Assembly (NCBI GenBank): GCA_002786025.1
Contig: NHNW01000015.1
Location: 620,001-684,000, forward strand
Source of the DNA: Zasmidium citrigriseum
Lineage: Eukaryota > Ascomycota > Dothideomycetes > Mycosphaerellales > Mycosphaerellaceae
Length of the DNA: 64,000 nucleotides
Direction: 5' to 3'
Shown in pieces: positions 51,365-63,204 of the stretch. Each line of letters opens with the position of its first letter. Within the stretch, counting starts at the first letter, position 1. The position numbers and the translations under genes were made by a program. The notes under the pieces are model-generated. The model was not told the DNA's origin, searched no databases, and worked only from the letters and a program-made list of their open reading frames with translations.

Positions 51365-52815
51365 ATGGCATCGGACACGGCTCCTCCACCAGCATCTAAC
51401 GGCATCGCCGACACCAACGGAAACACGATGCTTCCGCAGCCGAACACGAATGGCGAGACGACTACGACGGCAGCTGAGTTGAGCGCGGACGAGATGGCCC
51501 TCTACGACCGCCAGATCCGTCTCTGGGGCGCTCAAGCACAGAAGCGCATTCAGGCAGCCAACATTCTCTTGGTATCTCTGAGAGCTCTCGGAACTGAGAT
51601 TGCCAAGAACCTCACTCTCGCTGGAATCAACTCACTTACCATTGTCGACGACGAGCCAGTCACCGAGGAGGATTTGGGTGCTCAATTCTTCCTGCGCGAG
51701 GAGGACATTGGCAAGCCGGTAAGTTTCCTTCCTATCAGTATGTTGGTGCAGCTACTCATTTATTTCAGCGCGCCGAAGCAGCCATCCCACGCATACAAGA
51801 GCTCAATCCACGAGTCCGAGTTCAAGCAGACGGCGGCAAAGATGCACTTCTGCAAAAGGATCAGACCTACTTCGCTCCGTTCGACTGCGTCATTGCATGC
51901 GACCACGATATCATGACGCTCTCTCTGATCAACACCTGCGCCAGATTCGCTAGTCGACCTTTCTACGCTGCCGGAATCCATGGCTTCTACGGCTACATCT
52001 TCGCAGATCTGGTGGGCCATGAATTCGTGGTAGAACGCGAGGTGTCGAACAAACCGACTCAAATCACTCTTGAGAGCCTCACGCGCTCCGTCGTCAGCGT
52101 CACCAACAAGAAGGAACCAAACGGCAAGAATGTCGAGATTGTCAAGAAGCAGGAGGTCTATTGCCCGCTGCTCCTCGCCAACTCCGCTCCTCTACCCACG
52201 GAAGTCCTCACTAGTCGCCGCAAGCTTAGGCAGGTACCGGCGCTGCTTCCTTGTTTGCGGGCCGTCTTCGAGTTCCAGCGTGACAATGGACGGCTGCCCG
52301 GACAAACCCAGCAGCCAGCTCAGATTCAGCAAGACCTTGCCATTTTCACCACTTTAGCGACCAATAAGGCACGCGAGCTGCAAATGCCATCAGAGACCAT
52401 CCGTGCCGACTTCCTCCGCAGCTTCATCCAGAACATCGGCTCGGAGATCACGCCAACCGCCGCGTTCGTTGGTGGTCGTCTGAGCGAAGATGTCATCAAC
52501 GTGCTCGGCAAGCGTGAGCAACCGATTCAGAACTTCGCCTTGTTCGATGGCGATTCCCTCGAGGGCCGGATCTACTGTCTGTATAGTCTACCGCCAGAGC
52601 TTACCATGTCGATGGAGGGACTGCCACCAATGGACATGCCACTCGACATGAGTGGTATGGGCATGCCGGACATGAACGGATTCGCCCCGATGCCCGACAT
52701 GTCCGCCGGTAACATGCCACCTATGCCAATGAGCAATGGTAACGGCGACGCGACCGGCAACGGCAACGGTGCTGGCGAGGCTGCGGAGCAGCAGGGAGTC
52801 TTGCCACCTTCGTAG
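51365..52815 (+). CDS. AOS1: SUMO-activating enzyme subunit AOS1
   Basis: Two exons, join(51365..51718,51769..52815), 466 residues. AOS1 pairs with UBA2 to form the nuclear E1 that adenylates SUMO/SMT3. The ThiF-like adenylation half-domain is evident: LYDRQIRLWGAQAQKRIQAA, ILLVSLRALGTEIAKNLTLA, SLTIVDDEPVTEEDLGAQFF, and after the intron AAIPRIQELNPRVRV, CVIACDHDIMTLSLINTCAR and FYAAGIHGFYGYIFADL. As usual for AOS1 there is no catalytic Cys domain. The protein is longer than typical (~350) because of a Met/Pro/Gly-rich tail (SMEGLPPMDMPLDMSGMGMP and so on). The stop is TAG at 52813, after which the same phase stays open for 105 codons. Confidence 0.93.
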
Positions 52816-53133
52816 AATGATGCTGAGACTGAAGAGTTCAACAAGAGGCAGAAATTCATTGCCGGCTACCAAAACACTCCAGGTGGCTATGGAGCATATG
52901 GTCGCAAGAAGAACCTCTATAGCATGAAGGAGTCCGCCTTGCCGCCAGTGGGACTCTTCGGAGTCGCCAGACCAGTTGGAGTCCACAAACGCCTGAAGCG
53001 GAAGAAGCCAATGGCTTGGGTCAAAAGAATCGAAAACTGGCTCGATGGGGTGGATGACCAGCAACATCCACTAAGCCTACAGTTCAAAGAGGCATGTATT
53101 ATAGAAGCAAAGCAGTATCCCGCCACGAAGTAG
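52816..53133 (+). other. In-phase open frame directly after the AOS1 stop
   Basis: 105 codons follow the AOS1 TAG in the same phase, ending at a TAG at 53131. The translation is protein-like: FNKRQKFIAGYQNTPGGYGA, LPPVGLFGVARPVGVHKRLK, KKPMAWVKRIENWLDGVDD. It may be a readthrough extension, an alternatively spliced C-terminus (GTAACG at 52738 to AAG at 52834 keeps phase and skips the stop), or remnant coding sequence. No family was recognised. Confidence 0.45.
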
Positions 53134-53220
53134 ATGAGAAGAAACAAACGTATGTAGCAAGGGCACAGTCTGACCCTTCAAGGACACTGTCTTCAAAACT
53201 CTGTCATGAAGATTCTGTGA

Positions 53221-55009
53221 TCAAGACTCTGTCGTAACACCCTCTCTTCCCTTCACCCCCGTCCTCGTCTCCGTATGCTCCGTCTTCAAATCCACATGCC
53301 TGACACAAAACCCCGCCCCCAATCCCAACGCAATCACCCCCGTATACATAACCCACATATTCCTCAGCCCAAACGCGAACGCCTCCTGCACGGCTCTCTT
53401 CTGCGTCTCATCCTCAATCCCCGCAATCAACTCAACATGCGCCTGGGCATGAGCTCCTGTAAACGCATCCACGAACGTCGAGTTCAACCCCGCGGAACGG
53501 AGAGTCTGCGCACGAGCGTCTATGCCGTTTTGGAATACGACGGCGCCGAGGACGATGGAGATCGTCGTTGCGAGGTTGCGAGTGAAACCGAAAGCTGCTG
53601 TTGCGGCTGCGGTGTCGTCTTGGGCTGTGACGGCTTGGAGGGCGATCATAGGCGGCTCAAACAAAAACCCGCTTCCTAGACCCGCGAGGACTTCGATACC
53701 AACAAGCGTCGCGATGGGTGTATCGACATCGAGGAGGATGTACAGACCTGTGCCCAGCGTGAGGAGGATCAGACCAAGCCAGGTTATCTCTCGATAGCGT
53801 CCTGTTTTCAGCATTAGGAAGCCTGAGAGGAGGCCTGTCAGGGCGGCGGGGAGGACGTTGGGGAGCATTAGGAGGCCGGAGTGGAGCGGGGAGAGGGACT
53901 TGACGGATTGCGTGTAGAGGGGGAGGTAGAAGTCTGCGCCGATGAAGGTCATGCCGTGGGTGAAGCAGATTAGGAGGGTGGCGTTTGTGGAGAGCGTGGT
54001 GAAGATCTGTGTGTCTTGTTATAGTGGTTTGTTTGGTTTGGAGGTTGGAGAGAGAAGATGCGTACCTGAAACGGCATCAAAGGGTATCTGGCCACACGCT
54101 TCTCGGTGAAGATGAAGATTGCTATCATGACGAGGCCGAATACTATCATGCAGATTACTGTTGGGGAGGACCAGGGGAATGTCACGCCGCCGAAGTCCAG
54201 ACTCATGAGGAGAAGGAGCGTGACGCCGACGATTGAAAACGTCTGCAGCCAGTCGAACGCCTTGACACCTTCTCGAAGTGCTGTGCGAGGGTTGTGGACG
54301 TCGAGCTGGGTGAACAGGAGGACGAGGGAGATTGCGCAGATGGGGACGTTGACCCAGAAGCACCAGCGCCAACTTGCGTATTCTGTTAGAGCGCCGCCCA
54401 TGAGGGGTCCAACACCGCCTCGGGACTGTCAGTCATTCCTCATACCACCACGAGATCAGACTTACCAGCCAACCCCCAACAAACATTCACCGCCCCCAAA
54501 AACACCGTCCTCTGTCTCATACTAAACAAATCACTAATCGTAATCAACGCCAACTGCGTCAACCCGCCCGCCCCAGTCCCCTGCAGCGCCCTCGCCGCAA
54601 TCAAAACATGACTCGTCTGGCTCAACGCCGCCACGATACTCGACGCAGCAAAGATGATAACCGAAGCAAGAAGGGCGGGTTTGCGGCCCCAGATATCGCT
54701 GAACTTGGCCCAGACGGGGGCTGCGGCGGCGTTGGCAAGAAAGTAGGCAGAGGCGATCCAGGCGTAGCCACTGGCCGAGTGCAGTTGGGCGGCGATTGTG
54801 GGGATGGAGGTTGCGAGGATTGTTTGGTCGAGGGCGGAGATGAAGATGCAGAGGTAGAGGGCGAGGAGGATGGCGCATAGACGGAATTTCGATCGCGCGG
54901 GCTGTACATCTTCGATTTCGAGACGTTGAGTGGTAGCGGGACTTTCTAGTGCGGTATGAGTGGGCTGAGGAGCCGGTCCAGTGATGGTGAGGTCTTCGGG
55001 GTGGCCCAT
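53221..55009 (-). CDS. MFS drug-efflux transporter (14-helix DHA2 type)
   Basis: Three exons, complement(join(53221..54006,54066..54418,54466..55009)), 560 residues. Introns are 47 and 59 nt. The 14-helix multidrug family is indicated by LCIFISALDQTILATSIPTI (motif D1), SDIWGRKPALLAS (motif A), ARALQGTGAGGLTQLALITI (motif B), VCWGLAGGVGPLMGGAL (motif C), the drug:H+ antiporter length, and paired late helices. The acceptor CCCGAG at 54419 was chosen because it alone yields the motif C sequence. It probably exports hydrophobic toxins or metabolites at the plasma membrane in exchange for protons; the substrate cannot be predicted. No linked biosynthetic genes are seen. It is divergent from PHO88. 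Confidence 0.92.
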
Positions 55010-55531
55010 GGTGAAGATGAAGGTTTAGTTAGATTCAAGGGATGAAAGGATCTCGAACCCAGATATTCAAAGAGGCAAAGAAGGTGTCAAGGCATTGAGA
55101 GAAGAAAGCGAATGCGTAGACACGCCCTGCAACCTACTCCTTCAACGGAGGACGCCGCCTCGCATACACGGAATTCGGTGTTAGGCTTCCATCTCAATGC
55201 CGGTAGAAGATGGTGCGGGCAGGATCATTGTGAAAGACGTATTGAATAGCATCTGATGACAAGGCTGGGTTGATGAATTTATTCACCTCTGATGAGATGC
55301 ACATGCAGAGCACGAGACAGTCATCAAGCAGGTGAAGTCGCCAGAAGGCCCGTGCGTCAAAATCCAAGACCCTGACCTTCCCTGCGATTCGGCGGACCCA
55401 CATCCTCGAGCTGGGATTTCTGGCGACGTCGCATTTAATCTACTCCATCTCTCGAATACAGCGCAAACCATTCGACACCTTCACGACAGTCACCAAACCT
55501 CCTCGAACCTCATCCGCGAAACACCGCCGCC
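55010..55531. promoter_or_regulatory. Divergent promoter MFS transporter / PHO88
   Basis: A 522-base spacer between divergent ATGs. No TATA consensus is evident in either orientation, and no repeats were noted. Confidence 0.45.
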
Positions 55532-56246
55532 ATGAATCCCCAAATGTGCGTACCGCCGCAGCACGCGACCCGCGATATCGCACGCGATAGAAGAGACAGA
55601 TATTGACAGATGATTGTAGCACCAACCTGGTCATCATCCTCGTGATGATGCAAGCCAGCAAGAAAATCCCCTTCGACGACCCAAACGTCCTCATGGGCGT
55701 GCGCGGCCTGTACATCGTCAGCAACCTGATCATCTTCGGCATCTACATGTACGTCAAGATGAAGATTGACAAGAAGAGAGGTATGAAACACACCCCACCT
55801 CCCCTCCACTCTCCCCTCATACTGACATCTCTGTGTTTGTTCCAGACATGACAGTCCTCAAATACGTCGAACCCGCCCCAATGGGCAGCACCGAAGAACC
55901 CAAAGCCGTCACGACGACCGTCCACGCCTACGACCAACAGCAACTCAAAGGCCTCATCAAAGCCCAGCTCATGGGCATCGGCATGATGGGCGTCATGCAC
56001 CTCTACTTCAAGTACACCAACCCGCTGCTCATCCAGTCCATCATCCCGCTCAAGGGCGCCTTCGAGGGCAACCTCGTCAAGGTCCACCTGTTCGGCCAGC
56101 CCGCTACGGGAGATCTGAAGAGACCGTGGAAGGCGAACAGCGGCATGGCGGGCCTTATGGGACAGGGCCAGGGTGAGATTAAGACGGATAAGAAGAGCGT
56201 TGAGGCGGCTGAGAAGGCTGGTCGTGGGGGTGTTAAGGAGGAGTAA
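55532..56246 (+). CDS. PHO88: PHO88 / SND3, ER membrane targeting protein
   Basis: Three exons, join(55532..55545,55620..55780,55846..56246), 191 residues. The first exon has only 14 coding bases (MNPQI). Introns are 74 and 65 nt with consensus ends. The protein start MNPQITNLVIILVMMQASKK is the highly conserved PHO88 N-terminus, followed by IPFDDPNVLMGVRGLYIVSN and DMTVLKYVEPAPM. PHO88, first linked to phosphate transport, is SND3 of the SRP-independent targeting route and acts in the ER membrane next to the translocon. Two or three hydrophobic segments and a Lys-rich cytosolic tail (KTDKKSVEAAEKAG) are as expected, as is the length. Confidence 0.96.
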
Positions 56247-56458
56247 ATGGATATGCATTGGGATTTTGCATTATTGGAGGGTTAGGAGGGAGGATTTGGG
56301 ATATCGAGTAGATGTGAATCAGTTCGGCGCAATTCAGCGCGGTTCTATGGAGCCCTGTGCTTTCTCGCGTCTACCAACAACCAGTCATCTCTCCAATTCG
56401 GCCAGATATGCCGTGTCTCCCCTGTCGAATGTTGAAATCTTCTGCCATAAGCTTCATT

Positions 56459-57772
56459 CTACCGTACGATCATGTTCTCGTTGCCTGGACCCGTACCAAT
56501 GTACTTGATCCGAACGCCCACATAGTCCTCAATGAACTTGATATACTTGCGAGCGTTCTCCGGCAGATCATCCCACTTCTTCATACCAACCGTATTCGCT
56601 TTCCAGCCTGGGAGAGTCTCATACTTGACTTCGATATTCTCCAGGACAGACAGATCCGCGGGGAAAGAAGCGAGCTTCTGACCCTTGTGGTGGTATTCCG
56701 TGGCGATCTTGATTTCCTCGAAATCGTCCAGGATGTCGAGCTTGGTGAGGTTGATGGCGTCGTACCAGTTGATCGAGTTGGAGTACTTGACCACGACAAG
56801 ATCCAGCCAGCCGCATCTTCGCTTTCTGCCGGTCGTAACGCCGTATTCCTTACCTATCGTCTGGAGACGCTCGCCGTCTGCGTTCAGCTGCTCGGATGGA
56901 AAAGGACCAGATCCAACGCGGGTTGTGTAGGCCTTGACCACGCCAATAGTCTCCTTGATGTTCCGGGGGCTGAGATGCAAACCAGTAAAGACGCCGCCGA
57001 GACCGGTGTTTGAGGATGTCACGTATGGATAGGTTCCATTATCAAGATCCAGCATCAGCGCCTGGCTTCCCTCGACCAGCATCTTGACATTGCCCTTGAC
57101 AGCCGATTCAATCAGCGGGACCTGGTCCACAACGTAGTTCTGCAGCCTCTTGCGGTACTCGTCGAATCGCGCAATCTCCTCTTCGGGGTCGTATTGCAGA
57201 AGATCTCCATATCGCTTCTTGAATCCGCTCGCCAGGTGACGCAACTTCTCATCGAAAAGCTCCTTGCTGAAGATGTCCGCAATGCGAATGCCGCTGCGAG
57301 TGGCCTTGGTGGAGTATGTTGGGCCGATGCCCTTCTTAGTGGTGCCAATGTTTCCACGTCCCAGTTCTACCTCTTCCAGTCCGTCAACTTTCGTATGCAG
57401 GTCCAGGTCCACATGGCAGCGGTCGCTGACAAGAACGCGATCCTTGGTGTTGATACCGCCAGCTTCCAGTGTCTCGATCTCTTTGAAGAAGTTGGGGACG
57501 TGGACGACGCAGCCGGAGCCAACGAGGTTGATGCAGCCGTCGGTGAGGACGCCGGAAGCTGTGGGAAGTCAGTCGCATGTCGCATGTCCACATAGAGCGT
57601 ACTCACGCAGGATATGCACGTCAAAGGTGGTCTTGTTCTTCACAATGGTATGGCCCGCATTGTGACCGCCCTGAGCGCGGCAGCACAGCTGGATGCCGTC
57701 TTGCGCAATAACATCGACAATCTTGCCCTTGCCCTCGTCACCCCATTGGGCGCCTAGGACGACGGTAGCCAT
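56459..57772 (-). CDS. ADE12: Adenylosuccinate synthase
   Basis: Two exons, complement(join(56459..57558,57607..57772)), 421 residues. It catalyses the GTP-dependent ligation of IMP and aspartate to adenylosuccinate, the first committed step to AMP, in the cytosol. Signatures are [14 protein letters not shown] (glycine-rich GTP loop and catalytic Asp), [13 protein letters not shown], the family signature [36 protein letters not shown] and [10 protein letters not shown]. The 48-nt intron (GTGAGT, branch ACTGAC, acceptor CCACAG) joins ...VHIL to PSGVLTDGC. The length is normal. It converges on PHO88 with a 212-base gap and diverges from the ZUP1-like gene. Confidence 0.97.
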
Positions 57773-58125
57773 GGTGTTGCAGAAAGAGAGGCGCGCGCGA
57801 GGTTCCCGTCGAGCAAGCCATTTTGAAGAGGAAGCAGTAGAGTCAAAATCAAAGACTTTTATTCACTCCGCCGACAGCCCCGCCCCCGCAATCGTGATTT
57901 GATGCCTTACCCATCAAAATTCGGGTAAGGCACAATTTGTGGCTTGGGCAGGAGCTTGCGTTGGCTCAGTGGCGGAAGGAGGTCAGACGCGCAGCCTCAT
58001 CGACAACGCAACTTCCAAGATTCACTACCATTAGGCCGCCGTTTGAATAAGACATTGCTCCTGTCATTGTCTCTCCATGATGATCACCTCTCCACTCCAT
58101 CACCATCGACAGCGTCTCCGGCATC
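57773..58125. promoter_or_regulatory. Divergent promoter ADE12 / ZUP1-like gene
   Basis: A 353-base region with an imperfect inverted pair ATCAAAATTCGGGTAAGG / CCTTACCCATCAAAATTC-type words near 57903-57935. No TATA box was seen. Confidence 0.45.
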
Positions 58126-59657
58126 ATGGCGGGACCCATCAGATGTCCCTTCTGCGGATATGAGAACGGCAGCGAGTACAATGTCCAGCTACACATCGAG
58201 GAGCGACACACCGACGACTCGCCATTCGTGCCAGAGGATGACCGACCCAAGAAAATCAGTCGGCTCTCCAGGCCCAGCAATGCCTCGTCTAAAGGCAGCA
58301 ATGCGTCCGCCACAAGCTCTATGCCGGCAGATATGTGGACACGATGCACGCGGTCTGGCTGTGGTGAACACGTGCTGCTGTCCGAGATTGACGAGCACCT
58401 CGATCTACACGCAGCGGTTGCTTTAGCTGAGCAAGACGAAGAGCAGCCGCCACCACTACCTCCAAGACGGAGCCCATCCGTGCCACCTAGACAGAGCCCA
58501 CCTCGAAAGTCTGCAGGGAAGGAACCGGCCAGCAAGTCGAGAGACTTGCTACCACCAAGCCCCCGAAAGCTCGAAAAGCGAGGTCCCACGCGGGATAAGA
58601 GCCCGCGAAAGGGCACCTGCCTTCTGAGCTTCTTTTCAGGCACCTCTACTCAATCACGGTCGAGCGTCCGCAGAATCCACGAGCCCAAGAACCCTGCTCG
58701 ACTGGGGAAAAAGGACCTCGGACCATATGCCTTTGAGAAGCGTATGCCAGATGATGTACGCGAAACTCTTATCCATGGAGCTCGACCACAGTATGTCCAG
58801 CGTATTGGGAGAGATGGGCGTCTAGTACGCGAAGCCTTTGTTCCAAACGAGACAGTTGGTCTCATACCAGCTCTTGCCGATCTGTGCTCTCTTGAAGAAG
58901 ATACGAAAGCTACCTATCTCTGTCATCCAGTCACTCGCCACATCCGGAAGCTGTATTGCGAAGGCAACTTTTGCGGCTACTGGAGCATTCAAGTCCTAAT
59001 GACGTGGGTCCAGCACATGAAGCCACGAGGACCTCAAGAGCTGCCCAATGTCATCCAAATTCAGAAGTCAATCGAAAAGGGTTGGGACCAAGGCATTCTC
59101 TCGTTTGGCCGAACAGAGACGGGTGGTATCCTTGATACTCGAAAATGGATCGGCACGCAGGAAGCACTAACTTTCTTCCAACGCATCGGCGTCAAGACTG
59201 AAGCTCTCACTGTCAAAGCTGACGAGGATGATGGCAAGGTTGCGGCTACTGAGCTGCTGGACTATGTTGAGGCCTACTTCATGAGTGCAATTGACACGGC
59301 CAAGAAGCACGGTACTTCGTACACGACGCAGCTTGCTCCCATCTACTTTCAAAGGATGGGTCACTCGATGACGATCGTTGGGATTGAGAGAAAAGACGAC
59401 GGCTCGCGGAACTTGCTCGTGTTCGACTCTTCATTCGCCACGTCAAAGCCGATGGCAAATCTGCTGGCAGGCCGTCGTGCGAGTTCATCGACGGAAACCC
59501 TCCTGAGACCGTACCGCAGGTCAGAGCTGTCGTTGACCAAGTGGGATGAGTTTGAGCTTTTGATGTAAGACGTTGACTCGTGCGAATGTATGGCGTGTAC
59601 TGACCTTCTTGCAGACCACATCCCATCATCGATGATCAGACTTTACCAGCGATATAG
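58126..59657 (+). CDS. ZUP1/Mug105-type (C78 family) deubiquitinase
   Basis: Two exons, join(58126..59564,59615..59657), 493 residues. N-terminal zinc fingers: CPFCGYENGSEYNVQLHIEERH (C2H2) and a second CTRSGCGEHVLLSEIDEHLDLH. A Pro/Arg/Ser-rich linker follows, then the UFSP-like papain-fold peptidase: YCEGNFCGYWSIQVLMTW with the catalytic Cys, RMGHSMTIVGIE with the His and LLVFDSSF with the Asp. ZUP1 (human ZUFSP) cleaves K63-linked ubiquitin chains in the DNA-damage response, and Mug105 is the S. pombe relative; the same specificity here is inferred. The terminal intron (50 nt, GTAAGA...TTGCAG) replaces the ending M-stop with IPHPIIDDQTLPAI. Its consensus ends and TACTGAC branch make it likely. 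Confidence 0.88.
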
Positions 59658-60422
59658 CAATGAGATACGAATGGACCAGCGTCCAGTCTTGGCGGCCGCG
59701 AACACGTCCAATTCTGACCACTTTGACAGCCCTATTCACCTTCCCCAGAACCTGCCCGATTTCCAGCTTTGCCATGCGATCGCCGAGTCTTGGAGACCAT
59801 CTTAGTCACAGTCATCGAACAGGTGAGGTTGAGCTGTCGGGCCTTCAATTGCCTACAAACAGCGCAAAATGTGAGCCTTACACCGATATTGCACCAATGA
59901 TCACGCATTTCCAAGGACAACGGTCCGATTTGGCTTTCGGTCCTATTTCACCTTGGCGGCTTCCATTGCAGGTGATCAATCTTGTCCCGGTGTCTGCCCA
60001 GCGTTTGCCCAGGCGCTGGATTCCTTAGGCGGAGATGATCCTGGTCAGATCCAAACTTCGCCCGTGGGGTGATGAGGAGGTATTGTGGAGGTGGAGTAGA
60101 CTCCAGACTAACAAAACAGCAGGTAAAGAAATGATAGAAGACCGATTTACGAGAAACATCAGTTGCGAAGATGCCTCCAAGATCCACCACCAATCCGACA
60201 ATCAAGGATCACCTGTGTGACCTATGTCTCAAGCATTCTCACTAGCTCATCCCTGGTCGCGTTCGGTCTCATGTTAACTTGGCTAGCAGCTATACCGCCG
60301 TTGCGTGCATGCAGCCTGACTAGGACGTTGAGGGAAACGCTAGCCTTGAACGCCCTCATCGCGGGGTGTGGGTGCCCATGGTACGACGGGTCCGATCTGT
60401 GAAGAGATCTTGCGCGCTTGTC
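59658..60422. other. Intergenic region, no gene recognised
   Basis: Nearly 770 bases of mixed flanking sequence with frames below 125 codons and no motifs. It ends at the TATA box of the sugar transporter gene. Confidence 0.45.
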
Positions 60423-60429
60423 TATAAAG
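60423..60429 (+). promoter_or_regulatory. TATA box of the sugar transporter gene
   Basis: TATAAAG, 83 bases upstream of the ATG at 60512, suggesting an inducible promoter. Confidence 0.55.
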
Positions 60430-60511
60430 CCAGGCTGCTGCCCATGGGTCGGCGTTCGGACTCGCAACTCTATTACTCTACATCTCTGAGTCGTGAAAGA
60501 CAGGAGTAACG

Positions 60512-62523
60512 ATGGGTCTCGGACTGAACAAACCCGCCGACGAGCCTGGCAAGGCATGGCCGGCCATCGTTATTGGATTGTTCGTGGCTTTTGGTGGTGT
60601 GTTGTTTGGATATGATGTACGCCTCCAATCTACCACGAGTGAGGACACAAAATTGACTATGTTGACAGACGGGCACCATCTCCGGCATCCTCGCCATGCC
60701 ATACTGGATCCAGGAGTTCAAGACTGGTAACAACGAAGGCATCACGGCCTCGCAAGACTCACTGATTGTGAGCATTTTGTCGGCGGGTACCTTCTTCGGG
60801 GCTTTGTTCGCTGCGTATGTATACTTGCGATTGATCAGTTTGTCAATTGCTGAGCTGATGTGATGAGATAGACCGGCGGCTGATCTCCTTGGTCGTCGAA
60901 TCGGTCTCATGGCTTCTGCGGGTATTGTGTTCAACCTGGGTGTTGTTTTGCAGACGGCTTCTACTGCTCAGCCGATGCTGATTGCCGGGCGGGTACGTGA
61001 GATTCATGGCAGAAGCTCGAGCTGCGAGAACGGCATTTGAGATGATATGCTAACCTCCCTGCAGTTCTTCGCTGGACTGGGTGTCGGTCTAATCAGTGCC
61101 ATGGTCCCGTTGTATCAGAGCGAGACGGCGCCGAAGTGGATTCGAGGTGAGAGATAGAAAGAGAAGAGAAAGCGAGACACATACTGATTTCGATCGATGA
61201 AGGTGCCATTGTTGGAGCATATCAATGGGCCATCACCATCGTAAGCCAAACATATCCAAGCATATCCCCACCAGAGCTGACAGATATATCCAGGGCCTCT
61301 TCCTCGCGGCCATAGTCAACTACGCAACCGGCGACCGCAACGACTCCGGCTCCTACCGCATCCCCATCGCCGTGCAATTCGCCTGGTCGATCATCATCGT
61401 CGTCGGCCTGATCTTCCTCCCCGAAACTCCACGTTTCCTGATCAAGCAAGACAAGCACGAGAAGGCCGCTCTCGCGCTATCAAAACTCCGACGCTTGCCG
61501 CCAGATCATCCTGGCCTGGTCGCGGAGCTGGGTGAGATCCAAGCGAATCATGCGTATGAGATGAGTTTGTCCAAGGCGACGTATCTGGATTGCTTTAAGG
61601 GGACTGTGGGCAAGCGACTCCTCACGGGATGTTTGTTGCAGGGGTTGCAGCAGTTGACTGGTGTGGTAAGTCCTGCCCCCTCCCCCTCACCAATCCCATC
61701 GCCCACTAACCCACCCCTTCACCACAGAACTTCATCTTCTACTACGGCACCCAATACTTCGAAAACGCCGGCTTCCAATCCGGCGGCTTCACAATCCAAG
61801 TCATCACCAACTGCGTCAACGTCGTCTCGACCGTGCCCGGTCTCTACCTCGTGGAGAAAATGGGCCGTCGGAACCTGCTCCTCATGGGCGCTATTGGAAT
61901 GGCCGTTTGCCAGTATATCGTCGCCATCACGGGGACTGTTGCCGGCACGGACGATCTTGCGGCCCAAAGGGCGGCGATTAGTTTTGTTTGTATTTATATT
62001 TTTTTCTTTGCGAGTAGTTGGGGGCCTGGTAAGTCATCCTCTGCCACATCGATTGCCGAAGCGGGCATCTTACTGATATGGTGTCTTAGTGGCCTGGGTC
62101 GTAACCGGCGAAATGTTCCCCCTCAAAGTCCGCGCCAAATGTCTCTCCATGACGACCGCGACGAACTGGCTCCTGAACTGGGCAATCGCCTACGCAACAC
62201 CCTACATGGTGAACGAAGAATACGCAAACCTGCAGTCCAAGGTCTTCTTCCTTTGGGGGTCTTTCTGTTTCATCTGCATCGCCTTCGTCTGGTTCATGAT
62301 CTACGAGACCAAGGGTTTGTCGCTGGAGGAGGTTGATGAACTATTTGGGGTTTGTAGCAAAGCCTGGGAGAGTAAGAAGTTTCGGCCGCAGGTTAGTTTT
62401 CAGGATGTTAAGGATGTGAGTGAGGGGGCGGGACGGGGGATGAGTTTGAGCGAGGCGACGGAGGCGGTGCAGAGGAAGAGGAGTGTGACGCATTTGGAGG
62501 AGGAGCCTACCAAGCTTGAGTAG
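60512..62523 (+). CDS. Hexose-type MFS sugar transporter
   Basis: Eight exons, join(60512..60616,60669..60814,60872..60992,61065..61146,61203..61240,61294..61665,61728..62028,62090..62523), 532 residues. All exon joins restore the sugar-porter consensus: VAFGGVLFGYD|TGTISGILAM, DLLGRRIGLMAS, GLGVGLISAMVPLYQSETAP, GAIVGAYQWAITI|GLFLAAI, FLPETPRFLI, LLQGLQQLTGV|NFIFYYGTQYF, VEKMGRRNLLLMG and VVTGEMFPLKVRAKCLSM, ending YETKGLSLEEVDELF. Twelve membrane helices are expected. Q-x-x-x-Q and NFIFYYG are residues known to contact hexose in this family, so glucose/hexose uptake by proton symport at the plasma membrane is likely. The C-terminal cytosolic tail is charged, ending HLEEEPTKLE. Confidence 0.93.
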
Positions 62524-62900
62524 GGGCAACACGCAAACCTGGGAAGATGAAGGAGGATCGCATAGCGTCGGTGAAATGTCTGAATATGATCAATTGGAAC
62601 CTCGTCCGAGCCTGTAGTAGCTAAGCATCGTACATGCCGGCAGTCACTGTCGTCCGACCTTGCAAATTCGGCGCCGAACCCTTCCCGTCGGCTCTCGGAC
62701 GGACGAAAGACCGTGCGACATGTCTAGTATATCAAACCACTCCGACTGTCAGAAATAAGACTGGCTGGCTGGCTACCACGGCCAGTCGGATACTCCACGG
62801 AAAATGTCCCAACCATAACCCCCACCCCCCCTCCCCGTTTGTTCTCTCTCCAAAAGCAAAACTTTCTACACCGAAATCCTCGGCCTCGAGCCCCGGACCA
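62524..62900. other. Spacer before the VOC remnant
   Basis: No intact N-terminal exon for the downstream glyoxalase-like frame could be found. It contains C-rich runs (CCCACCCCCCCTCCCC near 62821) and a CTGGCTGGCTGG triplet near 62761, and otherwise nothing. Confidence 0.4.
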
Positions 62901-62904
62901 CGTC

Positions 62905-63204
62905 GATAAGTCAGGAAACCTCTTTGCTGTGATCCTCCAGGCGGACCATCGAGGAACACCGTTCTTCGAGCAAGCAGCTCAAGAGAAGTTTTCCAATCCG
63001 ATCACATGGGCCGTGCCTCGAAGGGAAGATCTAGAGATCTGGAGGGGATGGTTGCTGGAGAGGGGTGTGCAGTGTAGCAAGGTCTTCGTGGGTATCAAGG
63101 GATGGGTATTGTGTGCTCTGGATCCGGATGAGAGGTCTTACTGTGATGAGGAGCATGAGTTGACGGCGAAATATGATCTCGATGATTTCTGGTTGAGGGA
63201 CTAG
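62905..63204 (+). pseudogene. 5'-truncated glyoxalase/VOC-family gene
   Basis: An open phase without ATG ends at a TAG at 63202. It reads SGNLFAVILQADHRGTPFFE, NPITWAVPRREDLEIWRGWL, LLERGVQCSKVFVGIKGWVL, then ALDPDERSYCDEEHE and DLDDFWL. This is the C-terminal beta-alpha-beta module of vicinal-oxygen-chelate proteins of the 'DPDGRIVRLYxxEEHEW' type. The first module, with half of the metal ligands, is missing, and the DPDGRIVR loop is shortened to DPDER. No start or upstream exon was identified. It is most likely a decayed copy; an unrecognised distant first exon cannot be excluded. Confidence 0.6.
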
